A stretch of DNA of 64,000 nt from positions 1,708,560-1,772,559 of the forward strand of contig QUOL01000007.1 in assembly GCA_009761415.1 (NCBI GenBank). Reading direction: 5' to 3'. This DNA comes from Sarcomyxa edulis. Lineage: Eukaryota > Basidiomycota > Agaricomycetes > Agaricales > Mycenaceae. The notes below the pieces were generated by a model that was given only the letters and a program-made list of their open reading frames with translations, made no database searches and had not been told where the DNA came from. Below, piece after piece: positions 48,101-53,466 of the stretch (the first letter of the stretch is position 1; each line of letters starts with the position of its first letter). The position numbers were made by a program, and so were the translations under genes.

Positions 48101-48282
48101 CGAAGAAGAGGTCGGTTTCTTTTCTCATCTATGTTCGGGTGACTATGCTTATTCTTCGTTAGGAACGACTTCAAATGGAAAACGTAAGCAAGTCTCGCTT
48201 CATCTTTCTTATTATTTTTATTATTCCTTCAAGGGCTCAAGTGTGTTCTTGTTGTATTTAGCAATGGGCCGAGGAGAGATAA
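24105..48282 (+). CDS. SKP1-like protein, split by a 23.4-kb intronic insertion
   Basis: Adaptor of SCF ubiquitin ligases, bridging cullin and F-box proteins. Six exons: 24105-24228, 24281-24342, 47784-47959, 48008-48110, 48163-48183, 48262-48282, total 168 codons plus stop. The N-terminal BTB/POZ-like part is [14 protein letters not shown]. Exon 2 supplies [12 protein letters not shown] and exon 3 resumes [12 protein letters not shown] in frame, as in SKP1. The C-terminal F-box-binding part has [45 protein letters not shown] and ends QWAEER. Introns 1 and 2 start with GC. Intron 2 contains the whole composite mobile element. Sequence drift from typical SKP1 ([16 protein letters not shown]) suggests a paralogue. 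Whether it is still expressed is unknown. Confidence 0.88.
24365..24368. repeat. Left outer target-site duplication CCGT
   Basis: CCGT immediately precedes the first base of the left terminal repeat and is matched by CCGT at 47756-47759 directly after the last base of the right terminal repeat. This gives a 4-bp duplication around the 23.4-kb insert. Confidence 0.8.
24369..26116 (+). repeat. Terminal repeat R1 (outer pair, left)
   Basis: 1,748 bp, LTR-like (TG...CA). About 24555-24905 is an array of roughly 15 words of the type CTTCGGACAGCT or TTCGGAGAGCT, including two consecutive imperfect units of about 115-120 bp sharing AAAACGTCTTCGGAGAGCTATC. A TATA-like TTTATATATG lies near 25120. The right tip forms a hairpin GGATGC-TG-GCATCC just before the final TCACA. 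Short frames occur on both strands but are not supported as genes. At variable sites (for example GTTCG near 24580, CCTAAGTG near 24411) it matches R4, not R2 or R3. Confidence 0.9.
26224..26229 (+). promoter_or_regulatory. TATA box of gene A, outer copy
   Basis: TATAAA lies 52 bp upstream of the gene A ATG (26276). The same spacing class (35-57 bp) recurs before genes B (27275), C (40592), D (41275) and E (42085), so each has its own compact core promoter. Confidence 0.6.
26276..27214 (+). CDS. Element gene A, outer copy: unknown 312-aa protein
   Basis: Open from [10 protein letters not shown] to NLSGA, 312 aa. I recognise no known domain. The N-terminal part has a segment [18 protein letters not shown] that resembles segments in element genes B, C, D and E. 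The C-terminal half is acidic and Ser/Thr-rich ([13 protein letters not shown]). An in-frame 45-nt stretch starting GTGAGT after residue 82 (about 26513-26557) has intron-like ends and falls where gene C has an intron, so the spliced product may be 297 aa. A 312-aa counterpart with a few substitutions is at 37959-38897. Confidence 0.75.
   Translation: MDPIAKELFFTRCLDLDGIDGDITMATFLGYLRNNIRPMVHLVVSCIFQDAVADVLLPGFSSHGVYTLRKHVKILCQHMVSACAPFRGSVLIAKVKVFMLRLRWVLKGRCMDDTTEPFPKEAVTAVYQVQRCVHVVGFSGDQDEDEAHKIDVILYFIEEYARRSTFGVAFDYIEADPRGRFHAHAVLKKHPYSGPRVHRDGTISTDRGNSLEGEENPANNEDEGISVISIATDDEDEEMEVAEVERALSGKNSDTLAVRQRADRRGTVQPLASLATHGAFRLLLETLSEEERNGLIGGAAIIEQGLNNLSGA
27310..27894 (+). CDS. Element gene B, outer copy: unknown 194-aa protein
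   Basis: First ATG gives [13 protein letters not shown] and the frame ends at DLVFW. A TATAAA is 35 bp upstream (27275-27280). The segment [20 protein letters not shown] has the same F-x2-[YF]-[LF]-R-x2-[LI]-R pattern seen in genes A, C and D. No known domain recognised. The inner copy at 38993 carries two small insertions that shift its frame, so only this copy is intact here. Confidence 0.7.
   Translation: MPARSMQMARERLCDYFMTLNVPSFIRPVFYPHEGFDGFFRKRLRMMFGVIQATLPHRVTAFPDDTDSVIGQYTLSRRLMRFFVENVVRASTVFQRGNAEILKNPSAQELIVAYRQRARTDANAAEFKIPSEVSRMMEFSLIVYDKVGFHGDWALSSVGQRREMLQSLKDEADVNASLTGGAKEYPEFEDLVFW
27895..28400 (+). other. Element 3' region of gene B up to the inner insertion site
   Basis: No gene recognised. 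It ends with CTCGTCCCGT directly against R2. The last four bases are the CCGT target duplication of the inner element. The uninterrupted counterpart is 39579-40084, which runs straight into the gene C side. Confidence 0.7.
28397..28400. repeat. Inner target-site duplication, first copy (CCGT)
   Basis: CCGT abuts R2. Its partner appears as ACGG, the reverse complement, at 36048-36051 abutting R3. The empty site survives at 40075-40090 as CTCGTCCCGTTCAATA. The inverted orientation of the pair records the inversion of the segment between them. Confidence 0.82.
28401..30148 (-). repeat. Terminal repeat R2 (inner pair, inverted)
   Basis: 1,748-bp copy in minus orientation. It matches R3 at sites where R1 and R4 differ (GCGCTAGG, CCTAACTATAG, GTAGGATCG in repeat orientation). 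The CTTCGGACAGCT array is at about 29605-29960. Confidence 0.9.
30503..32237 (-). CDS. Element gene F (inner-element version): Zn2Cys6-motif protein
   Basis: Four exons on the complement: 31745-32237, 31373-31686, 30986-31316, 30503-30927, giving 520 aa. Exon 3 opens with a complete fungal binuclear zinc-cluster pattern, C-x2-C-x6-C-x7-C-x2-C-x6-C ([11 protein letters not shown], then [11 protein letters not shown]), about residues 273-301. Exon 1 is a structured-looking region with [22 protein letters not shown] and [12 protein letters not shown]. Exon 2 has a basic [10 protein letters not shown] segment and [10 protein letters not shown]. The C-terminus keeps LKVRILDG and [19 protein letters not shown]. 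Unlike classical Zn2Cys6 activators, the cluster is internal. It aligns along its length with the copy at 43895 but is clearly diverged, about three-quarters identical by eye. Confidence 0.8.
32238..33054 (-). other. Element spacer between genes E and F
   Basis: Corresponds to 43078-43894. Similarity to the other copy is high on the gene E side and drops from about 32,640 toward gene F. No gene recognised. Confidence 0.55.
33055..33990 (-). CDS. Element gene E, inverted copy: Gly/Arg-tailed unknown protein
   Basis: Three exons on the complement: 33772-33990, 33512-33715, 33055-33447, giving 271 aa. Intron 2 begins GC (after GTTGCCCAG in coding sense). The N-terminus [12 protein letters not shown] leads to [13 protein letters not shown]. 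The middle has [26 protein letters not shown]. The C-terminus is Gly/Arg/Ala-rich ([18 protein letters not shown]), suggesting nucleic-acid binding. No known family. Nearly identical to the copy at 42142-43077. Confidence 0.75.
34092..34810 (-). CDS. Element gene D, inverted copy: unknown 216-aa protein
   Basis: Two exons on the complement, 34568-34810 and 34092-34499, giving 216 aa, identical by eye to the copy at 41322. [15 protein letters not shown] is followed by [24 protein letters not shown], the family segment shared with genes A, B and C. The C-terminus is acidic ([21 protein letters not shown]). A TATAAA lies upstream on this strand at about 34852-34857. Confidence 0.75.
34896..35491 (-). 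CDS. Element gene C, inverted copy: unknown 179-aa protein
   Basis: Two exons on the complement, 35228-35491 and 34896-35171, giving 179 aa. It opens [17 protein letters not shown] and has [27 protein letters not shown]. The exon junction follows RIVLDHL. No known domain. It differs from the copy at 40641 by a few residues (for example NYLRF here, NFLRF there). Confidence 0.75.
35492..36051 (-). other. Element gene C upstream region, inverted copy
   Basis: Counterpart of 40085-40640. A TATAAA lies on the minus strand near 35540. The last four bases, ACGG (36048-36051), are the second, inverted copy of the inner CCGT target duplication. Overlapping frames here are not convincing genes. Confidence 0.6.
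36048..36051. repeat. Inner target-site duplication, second copy (ACGG = CCGT reversed)
   Basis: Directly abuts R3. See the partner at 28397-28400. Confidence 0.82.
36052..37799 (+). repeat. Terminal repeat R3 (inner pair)
   Basis: 1,748 bp, TGTGATGAGGACTGCGGCGC to CATCCTCACA. It shares the R2 variants. The CTTCGGACAGCT array is at about 36245-36595. Confidence 0.9.
37959..38897 (+). CDS. Element gene A, inner copy
   Basis: 312 aa, with the same frame and ends as the copy at 26276 and about four amino-acid differences (for example LLPEFSS here, LLPGFSS there; SACVPF here, SACAPF there). The TATA box CCTATAAATT lies about 52 bp upstream. The same GTGAGT in-frame intron-like stretch is present. 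Confidence 0.75.
   Translation: MDPIAKELFFTRCLDLDGIDGDITMATFLGYLRNNIRPMVHLVVSCIFQDAVADVLLPEFSSHGVYTLRKHVKILCQHMVSACVPFRGSVLIAKVKVFMLRLRWVLKGRCMDDTTEPFPKEAVTAVYQVQRCVHVVGFSGDQDEDEAHKIDVILYFIEEYARRSTFGVAFDYIEADPRGRFHAHAVLKKHPYSGPRVHRDGTISTDRGNGLEGEENPANNEDEGISVISIATDDEDEEMEVAEVERALSGKSSDTLAVRQRADRRGTVQPLASLATHGAFRLLLETLSEEERNGLIGGAAIIEQGLNNLSGA
38993..39578 (+). pseudogene. Element gene B, inner copy, frameshifted
   Basis: Starts [13 protein letters not shown] like the intact copy at 27310. Near 39270-39304 it has one extra T in the T-run before CAGCGGGG and one extra base in ACTAAAAGAATCC (ACTAAAAAATCC in the intact copy). The frame is shifted there and stops early, at about 39403. Downstream nucleotides remain nearly identical to the intact copy up to 39578, so the damage is recent. 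A sequencing or assembly error in homopolymers is possible. Confidence 0.7.
39579..40640 (+). other. Uninterrupted element B-C intergenic (carries the empty CCGT site)
   Basis: About 1.06 kb without a convincing gene. CTCGTCCCGTTCAATA at 40075-40090 is the intact form of the site used by the inner insertion. TATAAA at 40592-40597 is 49 bp before the gene C ATG. Confidence 0.6.
40641..41236 (+). CDS. Element gene C, direct copy: unknown 179-aa protein
   Basis: Exons 40641-40904 and 40961-41236. The first exon ends at RIVLDHL and the second starts [10 protein letters not shown]. The conserved segment is [19 protein letters not shown]. The C-terminus is RLAGEGTGK. Intron GTAGGT...CTAG. No known family. 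The intron falls at the position where gene A has an intron-like in-frame insert, supporting common descent of the two genes. Confidence 0.76.
41322..42040 (+). CDS. Element gene D, direct copy: unknown 216-aa protein
   Basis: Exons 41322-41564 and 41633-42040. The TATAAA at 41275-41280 is 47 bp before the ATG, only about 40 bp after the stop of gene C, so promoter space is minimal. Features as in the inverted copy: the [14 protein letters not shown] segment and an acidic C-terminus. Splicing joins LLLA to [14 protein letters not shown]. Confidence 0.76.
42142..43077 (+). CDS. Element gene E, direct copy: Gly/Arg-tailed unknown protein
   Basis: Exons 42142-42360, 42417-42620 and 42685-43077, giving 271 aa. 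The TATAAA at 42085-42090 is 57 bp before the ATG. Intron 2 is GC-AG (CAG|GCGCGT). The [14 protein letters not shown] tail is compatible with RNA or DNA binding. No zinc knuckle, so not an obvious Gag. Confidence 0.76.
43078..43894 (+). other. Element spacer E-F, where divergence between copies starts
   Basis: Up to about 43,500 the two element copies are almost the same. From there through gene F to about 46,000 differences become frequent. A short open frame at 43684 is probably the gene F 5' UTR. Confidence 0.55.
43895..45654 (+). CDS. Element gene F (outer-element version): Zn2Cys6-motif protein
   Basis: Exons 43895-44387, 44447-44766, 44820-45150, 45221-45654, giving 525 aa. Exon structure matches the other copy, with exons 1 and 3 the same length. 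The zinc cluster in exon 3 is [11 protein letters not shown], then [11 protein letters not shown], spacing 2-6-7-2-6. The start is [20 protein letters not shown]. The C-terminus has [19 protein letters not shown] and QYGFIFEEE. It is a plausible DNA-binding regulator or element-specific factor. No Fungal_trans middle-homology region was recognised. Confidence 0.8.
45655..46007 (+). other. Element 3' flank before R4
   Basis: AT-rich, no gene. Ends GTGGGCTCCAGT against R4. There is no long purine tract of the kind expected for a retrotransposon plus-strand primer. Confidence 0.55.
46008..47755 (+). repeat. Terminal repeat R4 (outer pair, right)
   Basis: 1,748 bp; every stretch I compared matches R1. 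The repeat array is at about 46200-46545. The tip hairpin GGATGC-TG-GCATCC is at 47737-47750. Followed by CCGT (47756-47759), the right target duplication. Confidence 0.9.
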
Positions 48283-49125
48283 TTCAGATCGTATCTGGGC
48301 TGGGCCGTGGCCGGGTGGGTATCGCAATTTTTTTTGAAAAGGCTACGCATGTCGAGGGTTGTCGGCGTTGTTATGAAGTGCTCTGCTAGGTACTTATTTC
48401 CGTTTGATAAATATATTCAAGGGGTTTGGCATGTAGTTATTTGAGTCAGGCCCGAAGTGGCTCGACGCACATACAGTCACGAAATTTGTGATAGTGAAAG
48501 CCCTTGGTCCGTCGGTCCGAGTAGGGTCTGGGTGTAGTCCACGAGGACTACGTATCACGAGGTCCGGATTCATGGGTGGGAGCGTCGCACCGCCACGTCC
48601 CACGTTGCCACTACTGGCCTGAGTCACGCTGGTAACATATGTCACGCCGGCACTGCCACCTCTCAGTGACCTCAGGCAAGCGACCAAGCATGACTATCAT
48701 CATGTGTATCGATTCAAGAGTGGCCAAAGAAATTGGAAAATATAGGTGAATGATGATAGAGTGATGGTGGTACTACGGATGGAAAACTGGGATCATGGAA
48801 CGGAACGGTGGTGAAATGGTGGAAAAATGCTAGACCAGTGATGAAAAACGGTAAATAGATAACAATATGATTGGAAACCAATGCCGTTTATGTGGACAAA
48901 AAATAAAAATGAGGGGAAAGTAGGGGAATCTAATGGGTAAGTGTGAAGAAATAGATGAAGACAGAATGAAGTGTGATATATAAATATATAAATGAGATGG
49001 AAGGGAGAAAAAAATGTCGTAAATAGTCTGAGATCCAAGCAAGGAAGAAATAAGCCAATGTTGCGAAGAGAAAAAGACTATAATATAACGTACCGTGAAA
49101 TAATGGACACCAGGATCTGAGCAAT
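48283..49125. other. Intergenic, AT-rich
   Basis: Between the SKP1 3' end and the zinc-finger gene stop. No gene, repeat array or element end recognised. Confidence 0.4.
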
Positions 49126-50190
49126 CTAACATGCACATATACCACTCTGGATATGCCTAATCACTGTATCCTTCCTTGTGAATGTCGAGTTGCACCCCCC
49201 GTTTGAATGGCCTGGTAGCCGATAGCAGGGATGGCGAGTTAGAACCTGATTGAGTTCCACTGAGCAGACCCAGATTTGGTCCTTCGAATGCGACAGATAA
49301 TGTCTTTTATTATCTGCCACCCGTTCTCTATGAAACCTATAGGTACAGTCCACAATAGGACATGGGGCCCGACCGTGCGTATCCCAAACAGTCTGGCTGT
49401 ATTCGAGGTCGAAATCGGGGAGAAGATTACTGTCAAATTGTTGGCAACGAGGACGGGCTGTTTGAACGCGGGACTGTTTTTGCTTCGCTTTTTTAACGCA
49501 TGCACGTTTCGAGGCTCGACTAGAGGTGGATTTTTGGCCAGAGGACTCGGATTTAGCTGAAGAGCGAGAGGACAAGGAAACGGTGGTGGATGAAGAGGAC
49601 AGCCTGGCAGAGGAAAGAGTGGGAGCAGAAGAACTGGAGGAAGAATTGGAAGATAAGGTGGAATGGAATGAAGATCTGAGGCGACAATTTTGGAATGTGG
49701 ACTTATTTTTTCGTTTTCTGGAGCTTGATGGTCCATTGGGAACATATTCACTATCATCGCCCACGTCTTCCCCATCTGATTCATCCAACCCAACATAGCT
49801 TTTGCGTACAGTCCTGGAAGTAGATTGAGAAGCGGAAATGGGCCGGTGGGGTAGTGACACAGTCCTGGAGGTAGGTCGAGAAGAGGAAATGGGCCGGTGG
49901 GGTAGTGGCACAGTCCCGGAGGTAGGTCGAGGAGAGGAAATAGGCCGGTGGGATAGTGACACAGTCCGGGAGGTAGGTTGAGGAGGGGAAATGGGCCGGT
50001 GGGGTAGTGGTACAGTCCCGGAGGTAGGTCGAGGAGAGGAAATGGGCCGGTGGGGTAGTGGCACAGTCCCGGAGGTAGGTCGAGGAGAGGAAATGAGCCG
50101 GTGGGGTAGTGGCACGATAGGACGATGGATGACGTTGGTAGCCCTATTGGGCTCTGGTGTAAATGAAGCTTTATTGTTTTTGACGCTGTT
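49126..50190 (-). CDS. C2H2-type zinc-finger protein exon with 17-residue tandem repeats
   Basis: A long open exon on the complement ending HIQSGICAC-stop at 49126. From N to C: six copies of a 17-residue repeat (HRPISSPRPTSGTVPLP-like), an acidic patch (ESDGEDVGDDSEYV), a Ser-rich region, a Lys/Arg-rich segment, then a finger region. The fingers are CPIVDCTYRFHRERVADNKRHYLSH and GGCNSTFTRKDTVIRHIQSGIC, two C2H2-like modules. No ATG fits the 5' end; an acceptor near 50200 suggests earlier exons, possibly the acidic frame at 50.5-51.1 kb. Likely nuclear; target unknown. Confidence 0.6.
   Translation of the reverse strand, partial: NSVKNNKASFTPEPNRATNVIHRPIVPLPHRLISSPRPTSGTVPLPHRPISSPRPTSGTVPLPHRPISPPQPTSRTVSLSHRPISSPRPTSGTVPLPHRPISSSRPTSRTVSLPHRPISASQSTSRTVRKSYVGLDESDGEDVGDDSEYVPNGPSSSRKRKNKSTFQNCRLRSSFHSTLSSNSSSSSSAPTLSSARLSSSSTTVSLSSRSSAKSESSGQKSTSSRASKRACVKKAKQKQSRVQTARPRCQQFDSNLLPDFDLEYSQTVWDTHGRAPCPIVDCTYRFHRERVADNKRHYLSHSKDQIWVCSVELNQVLTRHPCYRLPGHSNGGCNSTFTRKDTVIRHIQSGICAC
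49809..50118 (-). repeat. 51-bp coding minisatellite
   Basis: About six head-to-tail copies of a 51-bp unit, 17 codons, so copy-number changes keep frame. Units differ at a few bases, for example GTGACACAGTCCTGG versus GTGGCACAGTCCCGG. Confidence 0.85.
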
Positions 50191-50499
50191 TTCGTTTTTT
50201 TTAGATCTATTAGCAAAAAGTAATCGGTTAGCTTACGGTCGCTTATCAAGAATTTGGCAACATACTCGGAAACGATGGTGTATGCATAGTGTCCTGATCT
50301 GTATGAAGGATGTCAGAATAAAGTTCCTAGAAAGAGTGATTGGAAGAAACGTACAGAGATTGAGAATCGGTTGTTTTACTGTTAATATTGCTGTTATTGA
50401 GATCGTATTGGTTTGAGCGACCATTGGTGTTGTAACTATTCCAAATGATTCTTGAGTTGGAAAAATCTGAGAAAAATTGACAATACATACCCGATGGCA

Positions 50500-51068
50500 A
50501 GATTGAATTCCATGTTGCAGTCAAAGAACTCATCCTCAGAAGAATCATCTGAATCATCACTGCTGTCATCTTCAGAGCTAATGTCTCCTTTGGAGTCACA
50601 GTCCTTGTGACAAACGTGGTCCTGACCATGATGAGTTGATGGTGTGGCAATATGCAGTGTAGGGGTGTCATCAAAAGTAAAATCCTTATAGTATGGCAAA
50701 AGCCATGCTTGGTCTTGATCCACTTTCTGGAAATATGGCACAAGATAGAGAAGTTCCTTGGGGATGTGGGCAAGGATTTGTGAAGGAATTTTGGAGTGTG
50801 ACGATGGTGCAGACATATGTGAAGCAGAGGTTGCACCAGAAATATATCCCTTGAGGTATGGCAGAAGTCGAGGGAGCTCATCAACAATGTGCTTGGGGAA
50901 TTGGAAGATAGACATACTGATGAGAGTGATGGGGAGGGGGTAAGGAGGGAAAAGAGAAAGACGCCCATCTCCAGTATTGTATATCACATGCCAGTCATCA
51001 TAAGACGCATGGTGCACATCCGGTGCATCCGGTCTATCCCATGTATCCGGTTTATCCCATGCATCCAA
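50500..51068 (-). CDS. Acidic hypothetical protein or upstream exon of the zinc-finger gene
   Basis: Open frame on the complement starting MDAWDKPDTWDRPD inside a 15-bp minisatellite and running to EFNLAIG near 50500, where a GTATGT donor follows. It contains two similar segments, ELPRLLPYLKGY and ELLYLVPYFQK, with LLPYYKDF as a third, and a run SSEDDSSDDSDDSSEDE. No known family. Direction and spacing suit its being an earlier exon of the gene ending at 49126, but the joining introns were not resolved. Confidence 0.45.
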
Positions 51069-51165
51069 TCTATCCTATGTATCCGGTCTATCCCATGCAT
51101 CCGGTATATCCCATGCATCCGGTCTATCCCGTGCATCCGGTTTATCTTATACATTCGGTGTCCAT
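51012..51165. repeat. 15-bp minisatellite (CATCCGGTCTATCCC-like)
   Basis: About ten degenerate copies of a 15-bp unit. In the minus frame it encodes W/M-D-x-P-D repeats that merge into the N-terminus of the acidic frame. Confidence 0.75.
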
Positions 51166-52101
51166 CTTATTGATACAGTTGTGAACTTCATCATAATGTG
51201 AACCAAGACATTTTCTGCGAATACGAAATTATATTTTTGATTATTTTCTCGATGATAGTCCTTTTAGAAGTCTTGTACAACAATGACGGCTGATGCACTT
51301 GTATTCATGCATTAGAAATGGAGCCAAAATTGACCAGATGTTTGAACTCACGAGGTTGATAACTCTTTTCCTGATACAGTGTCCTTTATGGTGAGCGCTA
51401 TAGTTCCCTGACAAGGCAATGAGCTATATCCTGAATTATCCACGCAAAGGGAAATTGAGCTACATCTGCCTGAGGATTTATCTTTGTCACACGTGCGTTT
51501 CCAATTCCACCAACAGAGCTCCAATACATAACAACACTGTTTATCTTTGTAAAGAAATTTATAGTTAGTTAGTCAGATGCCAGGGCACTTATCAACAACT
51601 AATATACGCTTACCTGGAGCCGTCTACCTGAGATTTGTGCTTTAGCAGGTTCAGACCTTGGAACGGGGATCATTTTGTAAAAGAAAAGAGGATGCAACGG
51701 CCTTCCTTTGGTTTTGAGTCTCATGGCGCCTCACAGGAACCATCGAACCTTTGTGGACGTAATGGTTCCATAATTGTAGAGCGGCTATCATGGCGCCTCA
51801 CAGGAAAACCTTTCTAGACGTAATATTTACGGCAATTATCAATTCTGTTTCTGGGTCTTTTTTTCTTCACGCGTACATGGTCCTACAGAATTGAATCTTA
51901 CTCTTGCTTGAAGAGCTGAGACCTACGTGATTGAATTCTACGTGACTCGCGAACAAATCGCGAATTCCAGGATCCACGGCAAATCCACGGATATTTGCAG
52001 TGGCCAAGTACGGATATCGATGTCGTCACAGTGGCTAAGTTTACGTATGCTTGAGGTAAGGATCCATAGTAAACACCTACAATGCGACCGTGACAGAAGT
52101 C
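51166..52101. other. Intergenic with a short direct duplication
   Basis: CATGGCGCCTCACAGGAA recurs about 70 bp apart (around 51722 and 51789), each followed by a similar CGTAAT...AATT stretch. No gene recognised. Confidence 0.45.
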
Positions 52102-53155
52102 ATGCGTCGCGCGTTCAGCGCTTACAGTCACTTCTTGCGAAAAACTCTTATCATGGCATTGACCGGTCTGATGTTGTTCGAACAGGCCGAAATCTCTTAT
52201 TCGCGAGGCTTAATTGTGGAGGCCCTAGAATTCTATCGTCTGTCTATCAAGAAGATATTGAAAGATGAAGATGTCACTCGTTGCTTATCGGTCAACGTTC
52301 CTAATCATGTTCCTCGAGAGACTCTTGGGTGTGTTTGGATGAATTTCATGGGTTTTCTCCGAGACGTTCAGATGTCGTTCTCTACTGGTTTGTGTTTACA
52401 TCGTTTCTTGCCTTGGGTTTTGTTTTGCTCATATCAGTCTCGACAGATACATCTCCGAAAGCGTTTAAACTCTTGAACTCGTTCAGGCCCTCGCTATCGG
52501 ATGAAGATCACTCTCGATTTACCACTTCTTCTTCCAAAATTCTACTAAAAGGCCTGCGAATCACAGCGGGGCTCACGTTGGGAATATTGGCTTGGGATAA
52601 ACATGATCGGTCCACGGCTGCCAAACGATACCACGAATCTCTGACCCTCGCTGCTTTGCATCCCCCCTTTTTACAAATTCCTGTCGATAATTCTGTCGAG
52701 TTCTTCGAAAGATGGGTTGCTTTAGATGTGCAAGTCATTCGCGAGAACTTCCGTGCGCTTGTTGTAAACGATGGCATGCATACTACTCCGAGGAATCCAT
52801 CTCTCCGTAAAGGAACGTTACTGCACATCAAGAATACGCGGATTGAAGGGACGGGCAGTGTCTTCACTTCAGACGAAATGCTCCTAGCGACGGACGCCTG
52901 CGAAAGGTGCACGGATAGGACTAAGAGGTTGAAGTGCTGCGCGAGGTGTAAAGTTGTGTTATGTGAGTTATATCTTCCGTCGTAATTGTCCAATAGCTCA
53001 CCCATCTGCCAACTTAGACTGCGGTATCGAATGCCAACAGGCGGACTGGTCGTGAGCTACAGTCATCTTGCTTCGTTTGGTTGCGCACTTCATGACACAT
53101 TTTTTTTTATTATCTCAGACTCCATAAGCTGGTATGCAGACACCTCAGACTTTGA
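52102..53155 (+). CDS. MYND-type zinc-finger protein
   Basis: Exons 52102-52387, 52438-52962, 53018-53051, 53119-53155, giving 293 aa. The C-terminal MYND finger is complete only after splicing: CERCTDRTKRLKCCARC, then YCGIECQQADW and HKLVC. This fits C-x2-C...C-x2-C...YC-x3-C...H-x3-C. The N-terminal region is helical and has no recognised domain. Short MYND-ended proteins of this kind are common in Agaricomycetes; MYND usually binds proline-rich partners. It lies directly upstream of the Helitron gene on the same strand. Whether it is cargo of the Helitron cannot be decided without element ends. Confidence 0.75.
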
Positions 53156-53466
53156 CACGCCTTTCGTTCCGTTCAATATTATATTTTGATCTACATCTGT
53201 AGATTGTCCTGTTAGCTGTTGGCGGTGGACCCAGGGTGGGGATCTCCGATAGGTAATATCATACTCGAAGGACATGTATCAAAGGCACAAATCCGACACT
53301 GTATTCCATCGTCAGTTGTCTGATCATACGAGGAGGGCTGAGAGGTGACGTCTTGGCATTTGAAATAATATTCAGAATTTCATATTCTGTCTGTTGACGC
53401 ACATGGCTCCGTAGGTGACTAGGTTATAGGTTAGCTAGCCAGCGACCACAAGAATACATAGACGTC

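Noticed and set aside
49809..50118. CRISPR-like array
   Set aside because: Units are contiguous, in-frame 51-bp coding repeats without unique spacers, in a eukaryotic gene.
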